The notes beneath the pieces were generated by a model that did no database searches, was not told the DNA's origin, and worked only from the letters and a program-made list of their open reading frames with translations. Positions 1-5,919 of a DNA stretch of 8,939 bases are shown one piece after another (positions within the stretch are counted from its first letter, which is position 1; each line of letters starts with the position of its first letter). Where the stretch lies: positions 1 to 8,939 of the forward strand of contig JBFXAM010000156.1 in the NCBI GenBank assembly GCA_050184295.1, in the 5' to 3' direction. The translations under genes and the position numbers were made by a program. This stretch comes from JBFXAM01 sp050184295. Lineage in GTDB: Bacteria > Planctomycetota > Phycisphaerae > UBA1845 > Fen-1342.

Positions 1-2
1 GG

Positions 3-89
3 CTCGTCTTGTGGCGCGGCTGGACCAAACTCGAAAGCATGGTCGCAGGAGCAGCGGCAATCCAGGCGGTGAGTTGTGGGCAAACTTGA
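3..89 (+). pseudogene. C-terminal tail of an IS4/Tn5-like transposase (partial at left edge)
   Basis: The third forward frame is open from the window edge to a TGA at 87-89 and encodes 28 residues. The segment reads LVLWRGWTKLESMVAG and ends in SCGQT. The W-x-GW-xx-L-xx-x-x-x-G pattern resembles the extreme C-terminus of Tn5/IS4-type DDE transposases, where a WEGW-x-x-L helix belongs to the dimerisation region. Only this tail is visible, so I cannot say whether the gene is intact, truncated or part of a complete insertion sequence. No convincing terminal inverted repeat is seen in the following 150 bases. It could instead be the end of an unrelated protein or chance; the longer overlapping frame to 202 looks non-coding. 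Confidence 0.42.
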
Positions 90-199
90 GGCTGAATCCC
101 CGGGCAACGCGCGTGCGCCCTCCGGGCAAACCGCGTGTGGGCGGTACTTGCACCCACGATCCGGATGCCGACCCCGCAGCGCGGCGTGCCGCGCGAACG

Positions 200-224
200 T
201 AGCCGACCGGCGGTTCGTCGGCTA
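200..224 (+). other. 8-bp stem-loop upstream of the PMM/PGM start
   Basis: TAGCCGAC at 200-207 pairs perfectly with GTCGGCTA at 217-224 around a 9-nt loop. It ends 33 nt before the chosen GTG start and 21 nt before its ribosome binding site. No T tract follows, so it is not a canonical terminator. It could end transcription of the left-hand gene or lie in the 5' leader of the PMM/PGM gene. The rest of 90-257 shows nothing I recognise. Confidence 0.4.
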
Positions 225-245
225 GCATTCGGCGTTTGCTGGCAC

Positions 246-250
246 GGAGG
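246..250 (+). promoter_or_regulatory. Shine-Dalgarno GGAGG that fixes the PMM/PGM start at GTG 258
   Basis: A perfect GGAGG lies 7 nt before GTG 258. The downstream in-frame ATG at 474, which would give only the catalytic core, has no comparable purine-rich site (it is preceded by ACGGACCCCC). This supports translation of the extra N-terminal module. Confidence 0.75.
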
Positions 251-257
251 CGGCTTG

Positions 258-1853
258 GTGTCCCAGTCGGCACAGAATTACGAGCGCTACTGCCCCGGCG
301 AGGAGCGCACGCGCATCTCCGACGCCATCTGCCTGGGCCGCCGACGCGCCAACTTTCACAAATGCCCGGGCTGCCAGTTCAACGACGACGAGCACGGCCG
401 CCCGCCTTTCGAAGCCGGCTACATCGGTCAGCGGCTGGCGGTCGCGAGCCTCAGCGAACCCACACGGACCCCCATGATCGACAAAGTCTTCAAGGCCTAC
501 GACGTGCGCGCGACGTATCCCGATCCGCTCAACGAGGACGTCGCGTGGCGCATCGGCAACGCGACCGCCCAGTTTCTCCGCTCGGCGCTCAGCGGCTACG
601 ACCGCAGCGACGAGGCGATGAACACGCTCATCGTCGGCCGCGACATGCGCAAGAGCAGCCCGTCGCTCGCCCATGCCTTCATCGAGGGCGCGCGCGCCGC
701 CGACGCCCGCGTCGTCGACATCGGCATGGTCGACACCTCGCAGATCTATTTCGCCACCAACTATATGCCCTGCTGCGGCGGCGTGCAGGTCACCGCCAGC
801 CACAACCCGTCGCACTACAACGGCTTCAAAATCAGCGGCCCGAAGGGCAAACCGATCGGCGCCGAGACCGGGCTCAAGGAGATCGCGCGCATCGCCGCCG
901 CGATCTCGCGCCATCGGGTCCCCGACGTGGAACGCATCCGCACGATGGACCTTTCGGATGCGTATCGCGAGTTCCTCCATCGCTTCCTGACGCCGCCGCG
1001 ACCGCTGAAAATCGTCGTCGACGCGTCCAACGGCATGGCGGGCCGCTGGTTCCCGATCCTGTTCTCCGGCGTGCCGAATCTGACGGTGATTCCGCTGAAC
1101 TTCGAGCACAACGGCGAATTTGTGCATCCACCCAACCCGCTCGTGCCCGCGAACCTCGAGCAGCTTCGCAGCGCCGTCCGCGAGCAGCAGGCCGATCTGG
1201 GCGCGTGCTTCGACGGCGACGCCGATCGCTGCATGTTCGTCGACGAGCACTGCGAGATCGTCCGCTGCGATCTCGTGACCGCGCTGCTCGCCGGCGAATA
1301 CCTCCGCCAGCGACCCGGCGCCACCGTCGTTTTCGACCTGCGCTCCAGCCGCATCGTCCCCGACGTCATCCGCCGCAGCGGCGGCGTGCCGCGCCGCGAA
1401 CGCGTCGGACACGTCTTCATGAAGCGCGCGATGGCGGAAAGCGACGCGGTCTTCGGCGGGGAGCTGAGCGGACACTTCTATTTCCGCGATTTCTTCTACT
1501 GCGACTCGGGGCTGCTGTCGTTCATCGCGATCCTGAACGTGATGACCACGACCGGCCGCTCGCTGCACGAGCTGATCGCCCCGCTCAACGTCTACGCCGC
1601 CAGCGGTGAGCGCAATTTCGAGAACGACGACAAGACCGGCACGTTCAAGCGCATCGCGGCGAAGTACGGCGATGCCGAGATCGACGACCTCGACGGCGTG
1701 ACCGTGCAATATGCGGACTGGTGGTTCAACATCCGCGCGTCGAACACCGAGCCTTTGCTGCGCCTGAACATGGAGGCGGCCAGCCCGGCGTTGCTGGAAA
1801 AGAAACTCGCGGAGCTCACGCCGCTGCTCGGCAAGCCGGCCCAAGAGCATTGA
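258..1853 (+). CDS. Phosphomannomutase/phosphoglucomutase with an N-terminal four-cysteine module
   Basis: This 531-residue cytosolic enzyme should interconvert mannose-6-P/mannose-1-P and glucose-6-P/glucose-1-P through a phosphoserine and glucose/mannose-1,6-bisphosphate, feeding sugar-nucleotide and polysaccharide synthesis. All four alpha-D-phosphohexomutase signatures are visible: the phosphoserine loop TASHNP (Ser181), the Mg site DGDADR (Asp319, 321, 323), the sugar-specificity loop GGELSGH (Glu402, Ser404) and the phosphate-binding RASNTEP (Arg493, Ser495). Counted from the internal Met at 474, the core is 459 residues with Ser109 and Arg421, almost exactly Pseudomonas AlgC spacing. 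The 72 residues before it are unusual: C12-x12-C25-x10-C36-x2-C39 with basic residues, likely a zinc-ribbon-like knuckle. Start choice rests on GGAGG at 246-250 before GTG 258. The gene is monocistronic here and convergent with aspS. Enzyme family is certain; substrate preference (ManB/AlgC versus Pgm) is not decided. Confidence 0.95.
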   Translation: MSQSAQNYERYCPGEERTRISDAICLGRRRANFHKCPGCQFNDDEHGRPPFEAGYIGQRLAVASLSEPTRTPMIDKVFKAYDVRATYPDPLNEDVAWRIGNATAQFLRSALSGYDRSDEAMNTLIVGRDMRKSSPSLAHAFIEGARAADARVVDIGMVDTSQIYFATNYMPCCGGVQVTASHNPSHYNGFKISGPKGKPIGAETGLKEIARIAAAISRHRVPDVERIRTMDLSDAYREFLHRFLTPPRPLKIVVDASNGMAGRWFPILFSGVPNLTVIPLNFEHNGEFVHPPNPLVPANLEQLRSAVREQQADLGACFDGDADRCMFVDEHCEIVRCDLVTALLAGEYLRQRPGATVVFDLRSSRIVPDVIRRSGGVPRRERVGHVFMKRAMAESDAVFGGELSGHFYFRDFFYCDSGLLSFIAILNVMTTTGRSLHELIAPLNVYAASGERNFENDDKTGTFKRIAAKYGDAEIDDLDGVTVQYADWWFNIRASNTEPLLRLNMEAASPALLEKKLAELTPLLGKPAQEH

Positions 1854-1860
1854 TTCGAAT

Positions 1861-1908
1861 GGAAGGAACGGGCATCCCAAGCGGACCGGGCGTCCTGCCC
1901 GGCCTTCC
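1861..1908 (+). terminator. Terminator-like nested stem-loop after the PMM/PGM gene
   Basis: Starting 7 nt after the TGA stop, GGAAGG (1861-1866) pairs with CCTTCC (1903-1908). Inside it CCGGGC (1886-1891) pairs with GCCCGG (1897-1902) around GTCCT. No T tract follows, so intrinsic termination would be non-canonical. The inner hairpin sequence also resembles the motif of the tandem repeats that follow, so it may be a decayed repeat copy rather than a dedicated terminator. Confidence 0.4.
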
Positions 1909-1950
1909 GTGATCAGGTGCGATGGGCCGGACGCCTCGCCCGGCTCTTCT

Positions 1951-2230
1951 CGCTGAAGGTCAGTTGGCCCGGGTGTCTGGCCCGCCTCTCTCCTCGCTGA
2001 GATCAGTTCGCCCGGGTGTCTGGCTGGGCTCTCCGCGCTGAAGGTCAGTTGGCCCGGGTGTGTGGCCTGCTTCTCTCGTCGCTGAGATCAATTGGCCGGG
2101 GTGTCTGGCTGGGCTCTCCGCGCTGAAGGTCAGTTGGCCCGGGTGTGTGGCCTGCTTCTCTCGTCGCTGAGATCGATTGGCCGGGGTGTCTGGCTGGGCT
2201 CTCCGCGCTGAAGGTCAGTTGGCCCGGGCG
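1951..2230. repeat. 85-bp higher-order tandem repeat (alternating 44- and 41-bp units)
   Basis: Seven head-to-tail units begin CGCTGA at 1951, 1995, 2036, 2080, 2121, 2165 and 2206. They alternate between a 44-bp type (CGCTGAAGGTCAGTTGGCCC...) and a 41-bp type (CGCTGAGATC...TTGGCCGG...), giving a dimer of 85 bp at 1951-2035, 2036-2120 and 2121-2205, plus a partial unit from 2206. The second and third dimers differ at a single base (A2090 versus G2175), so they arose by recent duplication; the first is more diverged. Degenerate relatives may extend left to about 1880. The 85-bp period is not a multiple of three and no frame stays uniform, so the array is not coding. Confidence 0.9.
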
Positions 2231-2260
2231 AATGGGGCGCCCTTGCGTCATGTCCTGGTC

Positions 2261-2315
2261 CGATCGAGAGTTTCGGTCCCGCAGCGATCGAGCATTTCGG
2301 TCCCGGAGGGACCGA
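2261..2315. repeat. 24-bp tandem duplication ending in a strong hairpin
   Basis: Two 24-bp copies beginning CGATCGAG and sharing TTTCGGTCCCG occupy 2261-2284 and 2285-2308. The second runs into a perfect 8-bp stem: TCGGTCCC (2297-2304), loop GGA, GGGACCGA (2308-2315). A bidirectional terminator or a mobile hairpin repeat are both possible. Confidence 0.7.
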
Positions 2316-2319
2316 GGAA

Positions 2320-2514
2320 TGTAGCCGCGGGTGAAGGTCGCGCAGCGACCGGAACCCGTGGCCGGCTCGTTGCGTGCTGACCGCCCCGGCAGGGGCGGCG
2401 GAACACCCGCGCGAACGCCTGCCCATCGGCATTTCCTCCGCCCCTGCCGGGGCGGGACCGATGCGCCGCCATCCACGGGTTCCGCGGCGTTCCGCCGCTC
2501 CACCCGCGGCTACA
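2320..2514. repeat. Nested inverted repeat of about 195 bp (REP/REPIN-like)
   Basis: Three pairs of inverted arms nest symmetrically. TGTAGCCGCGGGTG (2320-2333) pairs with 2501-2514 over 14 bp, CGGAACCCGTGG (2350-2361) pairs with 2473-2484 over 12 bp, and an 18-bp arm at 2381-2398 pairs with 2438-2455. Between the outer and middle arms each side carries its own small hairpin: GGTCGC-GCA-GCGACC (2336-2350) on the left, GCGGCG-TTC-CGCCGC (2484-2498) on the right. The two flanks therefore look like inverted copies of one unit whose internal hairpin has diverged while staying paired. This resembles REP doublets (REPINs) mobilised by Y1 REP-associated transposases; no such transposase is in the window. 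Confidence 0.75.
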
Positions 2515-2773
2515 GCCCGTCACCCCGTGGGGGTGAACAACCAGACGCAGACGCGGATAAACAGCCGGCAGGCGCGCGGCTACAGCCCGTCACCCCGTCG
2601 GGGTGAACAACCAGACGCAGACGCGGATGAACATCCGGCAGGAGCGCTTCGTACAAACCCGGCGCCCCTTCGGGTTGAACAGCCAGATGTGGATCGGGGT
2701 GGATATCCAGCGAACGGATGACCACCACCCGTCCACCCGTCGGGGCGAACGACATACGAAGAAGCGAGCAGGA
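2511..2773. repeat. Decaying tandem array of about 70-bp units
   Basis: Units 2511-2580 and 2581-2650 align without gaps and differ at about six positions. Both begin TACAGCCCGTCACCCCGT. A clearly diverged third unit (about 2651-2720) and a partial fourth (about 2721-2773) keep the core hairpin idea, CACCCC-GTC-GGGGTG in copy 2 (2591-2605), and the following GAAC. The array abuts and slightly overlaps the right arm of the preceding inverted repeat. Frames through it are open by chance and are not convincing genes. Confidence 0.8.
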
Positions 2774-2806
2774 GTAGGGCCGCCGCTCGAGCGCCCCCCC
2801 CAGCCG

Positions 2807-4645
2807 CTACTTCTTCACCGCCGGCGCCGCCGCGCGGATGAACAGCTCCGCCAGTTGCTTCTCGTCGACCGCGCTCGGCGCCTGCGTCAGCGGACAATAG
2901 CCTTCCTGCGTCTTCGGAAACGCGAACGTGTCCTGAAGATTATCCAGCCCGTTCAGCAGCATCACCAACCGATCGACACCCATCGCAAAACCGCCGTGCG
3001 GCGGCGGACCGTGCCGCAGCGCCCGCAGCAGGAAGCCGAACTTGAGCTCGGCCTCGTCGGGACCGAGGCTGAGCAACTGGAAGATCTGGCTCTGCACGTC
3101 GGCGCGGTGGATCCGGATGCTGCCGCCCGCCAGCTCGACCCCGTTGACCACCACGTCGTACGCCTTCGCGCGTGCCTTGAGCGGAGCGCTTTGCAGGAGG
3201 GGCACGTCCTCGTCCAGCGGCGCGGTGAACGGATGGTGGACGGCGTAGTAGCGTCCGTCGTCGGGGTGATACTCCAGCAGCGGGAAATCGATCACCCACA
3301 GAAAGTGCCACAATCCCGGCGGGATCAGGTTCCGCCGCCGAGCGAGCTCCTCGCGCAGCCGCGCGAGGTACTTGCACACGTTGTCGGCGCTGTCGGCGGC
3401 GAAGAAGAGCGCGTCGCCGGGCTGCGCGCCGGTCGCGGCGCAAAGCTCGGCGACCAGCGCCGGCGAGAAGAACTTCGCCACGCCGGTCTTGAAGTGCACG
3501 TCACCGGCGGCGGCTCCCGTGTCCGCGCCGCCCGCCCCCTTTTCCACCTTCACATACGGCAGTCCGCCGGCGCCGATGCCCCGCAGAATCGCCTGGAGAC
3601 TGTTGTCGGCCTTCTCGATCTCGCTCTGCGAGAGGTCCGCGCCGCCGGGCAGGCGGATGCAGCGGACGACGCCGCCAGCGTCGAGCGCGCTGGTGAACAC
3701 CTTAAAGTCGGTTTGGCGCGCGATGTCGCTGATGTCGCGGATCTTCAGGTCGTAGCGCGTGTCCGGCCGGTCGATGCCATACTCCCGCATCGCCTGCTCG
3801 TACGACATGCGCGGAAAGGGCGTTGGCACTTCGACGCCGAGAATCTCCTTCCAGATGCGGACCAGGTACCCTTCCGCGACGCGCAGCACGTCGTCCATCT
3901 GCACGAACGACATCTCCACGTCGAGCTGCGTGAACTCCGGCTGGCGGTCCTTGCGGCTGTCCTCGTCGCGGAAACACCGCACGATCTGAAAATACTTGTC
4001 GAATCCGCTCATCATCAACAACTGCTTGAACAACTGCGGGCTTTGCGGCAGCGCGTAGAAGCTGCCCGGCTGCTTGCGGCTCGGCACGAGGAAGTCGCGC
4101 GCCCCCTCCGGTGTGCTCTTGGTGAGAAAAGGCGTCTCGATCTCGAAAAAGCCGCTCGCGTCGAAGTAGTCGCGGATGATCTTCACCGCGCGGTGCCGGC
4201 TGATGAGCGCCTTTTGCATCAGCGGTCGGCGCAGGTCGAGAAACCGATACTCCAGCCGCAGTTCGTCGTTGACGTTGATCTCGTCCTCGACCGGGAAGCG
4301 CGGCGTCTCGGACGTGCTCAGGATGTCGAGTTCGTGGACGTTGATCTCGACCTCGCCGCTGCGGATCCGAGGGTTGATCATCGTGTCGGGACGGCGTGCG
4401 ACCTCGCCGCGGACGGCGATGCAGAATTCGCTGCGCAGCTTGCCGGCGGTTTCGTGCGCCTTGGGGTCGGTCTCGGGATTGAACTTGAGCTGCACCAGGC
4501 CTTCGCGGTCGCGCAGATCGATGAACACCATGCCGCCGTGGTCGCGCCGCACAGCGACCCAGCCGACGAGCAGGACCGATTGACCGATCAGGTTCGAAGC
4601 GACGTGCCCGCAATAGCAGGTCCGCTGGTTATAGGGCAATGCCAC
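2807..4645 (-). CDS. aspS: Aspartyl-tRNA synthetase, probably non-discriminating (Asp/Asn)
   Basis: This class IIb synthetase of 612 residues charges tRNA-Asp in the cytosol. The N-terminal OB anticodon-binding domain contains VRRDHGGMVFIDLRD (about 32-46). The catalytic domain shows FLTKSTPEGARDFLVPSR, motif 2 with FRDEDSRKDRQPEFTQLD (Arg226) and motif 3 GVDRLVMLLNG (Arg559). A bacterial GAD insertion lies between motifs 2 and 3. Length is close to the usual 590-600. His36 sits where non-discriminating enzymes (P. aeruginosa His31, M. tuberculosis) have His and discriminating ones (E. coli, T. thermophilus AspRS1) have Leu. The enzyme therefore probably also makes Asp-tRNA-Asn for the GatCAB amidotransferase. 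The GTG start at 4645 has GGAG (4653-4656) 7 nt upstream. A longer frame from 4762 is rejected because its ATG overlaps a predicted -10 box. The gene stands alone. Confidence 0.97.
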   Translation of the reverse strand: MALPYNQRTCYCGHVASNLIGQSVLLVGWVAVRRDHGGMVFIDLRDREGLVQLKFNPETDPKAHETAGKLRSEFCIAVRGEVARRPDTMINPRIRSGEVEINVHELDILSTSETPRFPVEDEINVNDELRLEYRFLDLRRPLMQKALISRHRAVKIIRDYFDASGFFEIETPFLTKSTPEGARDFLVPSRKQPGSFYALPQSPQLFKQLLMMSGFDKYFQIVRCFRDEDSRKDRQPEFTQLDVEMSFVQMDDVLRVAEGYLVRIWKEILGVEVPTPFPRMSYEQAMREYGIDRPDTRYDLKIRDISDIARQTDFKVFTSALDAGGVVRCIRLPGGADLSQSEIEKADNSLQAILRGIGAGGLPYVKVEKGAGGADTGAAAGDVHFKTGVAKFFSPALVAELCAATGAQPGDALFFAADSADNVCKYLARLREELARRRNLIPPGLWHFLWVIDFPLLEYHPDDGRYYAVHHPFTAPLDEDVPLLQSAPLKARAKAYDVVVNGVELAGGSIRIHRADVQSQIFQLLSLGPDEAELKFGFLLRALRHGPPPHGGFAMGVDRLVMLLNGLDNLQDTFAFPKTQEGYCPLTQAPSAVDEKQLAELFIRAAAPAVKK

Positions 4646-4652
4646 AATCGTT

Positions 4653-4656
4653 CTCC
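4653..4656 (-). promoter_or_regulatory. Shine-Dalgarno GGAG fixing the aspS GTG start
   Basis: On the minus strand GGAG is followed by a 7-nt spacer and GTG at 4645. The protein then reaches the conserved TCYCGH-type N-terminus of AspRS within nine residues. Confidence 0.7.
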
Positions 4657-4686
4657 GTTCGCAACCGACGCGATCCCTGCGCGAAC
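4657..4686 (-). other. Hairpin abutting the aspS ribosome binding site
   Basis: GTTCGC and GCGAAC (4657-4662 and 4681-4686) can pair across an 18-nt loop directly upstream of the GGAG. A 12-mer reading GGATCGCGTCGG on the minus strand lies in the loop (4665-4676) and recurs at 4719-4730 in the same leader. A control element is possible but the stem is only 6 bp. Confidence 0.3.
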
Positions 4687-4760
4687 GGCGGCCCGGCTGA
4701 CGCGGCGGGGCGCGGCCGCCGACGCGATCCGCGCGAGCCGCGGCGCGGGAATAAACAGTC

Positions 4761-4790
4761 ATCGTATCGGCGAACGCGCGAGGTGGTCAA
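4761..4790 (-). promoter_or_regulatory. Sigma70-like promoter for aspS
   Basis: On the minus strand TTGACC (4785-4790) and TACGAT (4761-4766) are separated by 18 nt, with a short T run just upstream of the -35. Both boxes stand out in very GC-rich surroundings. Initiation would fall near 4754, giving a leader of about 108 nt. Confidence 0.5.
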
Positions 4791-5065
4791 AAAACCGCCC
4801 GCGCCGCGCTCGCGTCCGCGGGTATCCCGCGCGCGGGTGCAGATCGGAAACCCGTGCGCCGAGCATGAGGGCGCGTACGGCGCCGTGAATCGAAACCCCG
4901 TGCGCCGCGCACGCGGCCGGGCCCGCCGCTGGGCGCGGCGGGTTCTGCCGTGCGACGGATGCAACCCAAAATGAGACGCACCCTCCGAATCCTGTGCACA
5001 ATGGTCGAATCCGGCACGCCCGATCCACGCCGCGGCGCTCACGCCGTTACGATGGTGATCGAGCC
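4791..5065. other. Divergent intergenic region, mostly featureless
   Basis: This lies between the aspS promoter and the membrane-protein start. It holds a hairpin CGCGGG-TAT-CCCGCG (4817-4831) and a duplicated 18-mer, at 4843-4860 and 4889-4906, sharing 16 bases around CCCGTGCGCC at 46-bp spacing. Frames open on the minus strand here are arginine-rich, typical of GC-rich shadow frames. I see no convincing promoter for the rightward gene. Confidence 0.4.
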
Positions 5066-5899
5066 ATGCAACCCGCCGATGCCCGACCGACGCCGCCGAC
5101 GACGCCCGCCGACGCTGCGAACGAACCCCGCGCCGCGCACGTCGTCGAAGTCGAGCTGAACTGGGGCGGCGACCTGAAGTCCGTCGCGTGTCCGACTCTC
5201 CCCGACGCCGCCATCATCTCCAAGCTCCGCGACGCGGTCGCACCGTGGAGGCACTACGGCGTGATGGCCCGCCGGCTCGCGATCATCCGCAAGTATCACG
5301 CGCTCCCCGGCATCGCCGTCGCGTTCTACACGGCCAAACGCCGCCTCGCGATCCCTCCGCCGCTGCGCGTGCCGTTCGAACCGCTGGAACTCGACGAGGG
5401 GCACGCCAACGTCACCGGCCTGATCGATTCGCTCGAACCCGCCGCCGCGAGCGCCGCACGAAAACGGCCGATCGCCCGCTGGGTCGTGCGCATGGGGATC
5501 ATGACGGCGATCCTGCTGCCGCAAGTCGTCAACGGACTGGTTCAGGTGATTGTCCACCGCAAGGCCTGGGCGTATTGGCTGTGGGGGCTCATCATCGGTT
5601 CGATCGTGCTGGTGGGCGCGATCAACTGGCTCATCACGCCCCAATGGTTGCTCGTCCCCGGCGGCGTCGTCCTTCGCCGCTCGATGTTCGGACGGATCGG
5701 GGAATCGCTTCGCCGCTACACGCCGGCAGACGCGGTGCTCGTGCTGCGGCCGATGAACCCCGGCTGGAACGCGGAACTGTGGCGTGAGAGCGGCGTCACG
5801 CGCCGCCGGGCCACCGATCTCGAAGCTCAGCTCCTGCTCGCCGCGTGGCAGAACCCGTTGCCACCGCCGGATGAGCAGCGCTTGGCGGAATGGCGCTGA
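5066..5899 (+). CDS. Unrecognised two-helix membrane protein with a possible PH-like C-terminal domain
   Basis: I do not recognise this 277-residue protein. An N-terminal soluble part begins with a proline/alanine-rich stretch (MQPADARPTPP...) and continues with VEVELNWGGDL and a basic region. Two hydrophobic helices follow, about residues 143-163 (MGIMTAILLPQVVNGLVQVIV) and 169-191 (AYWLWGLIIGSIVLVGAINW). The C-terminal 85 residues include TPQWLLVPGGVVLRRSMFG and RRYTPADAVLVLRPMN, with beta-strand alternation reminiscent of bacterial PH (DUF304-like) domains that follow paired helices; that link is weak. A GTG at 4994 in frame would add 24 arginine-rich residues with no sign of function, so the ATG at 5066 is preferred although its ribosome binding site is poor. 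It ends 20 bp from the convergent TOPRIM-like gene, so it is not in that operon. Confidence 0.7.
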   Translation: MQPADARPTPPTTPADAANEPRAAHVVEVELNWGGDLKSVACPTLPDAAIISKLRDAVAPWRHYGVMARRLAIIRKYHALPGIAVAFYTAKRRLAIPPPLRVPFEPLELDEGHANVTGLIDSLEPAAASAARKRPIARWVVRMGIMTAILLPQVVNGLVQVIVHRKAWAYWLWGLIIGSIVLVGAINWLITPQWLLVPGGVVLRRSMFGRIGESLRRYTPADAVLVLRPMNPGWNAELWRESGVTRRRATDLEAQLLLAAWQNPLPPPDEQRLAEWR

Positions 5900-5919
5900 G
5901 GCGAATACCTCGCGTCCGA

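Noticed and set aside
222..1880. Long antisense frame of 552 codons opposite the PMM/PGM gene
   Set aside because: Arg/Ala/Val-rich composition with no family motif; it is a shadow of the real gene in GC-rich DNA.
2045..2503. Minus-strand 152-codon reading frame across the repeats
   Set aside because: It crosses an 85-bp repeat whose period is not divisible by three, has low-complexity composition and no ribosome binding site; it reflects absence of stops in GC-rich repeats.
1951..2773. CRISPR array
   Set aside because: The units abut with no unique spacers, unit lengths and types alternate, and no cas gene is nearby.
2784..2801. Palindrome CGCTCGAGCG followed by a run of eight C, as an aspS terminator
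   Set aside because: On the aspS strand the G run comes between the stop codon and the palindrome, and no T tract follows, so it does not fit an intrinsic terminator.
4646..4762. AspRS start at ATG 4762
   Set aside because: It would add 39 Arg-rich residues with no counterpart in the family, and the ATG overlaps the predicted -10 box; GTG 4645 has a proper GGAG.
2603..4888. Long forward frame of 761 codons opposite aspS
   Set aside because: The minus strand encodes an unmistakable AspRS; the forward frame has no recognisable motif and runs through repeats.
4629..5042. Small minus-strand gene upstream of aspS
   Set aside because: Arg/Ala-rich, overlaps the aspS promoter and start, and has no ribosome binding site or recognisable motif.
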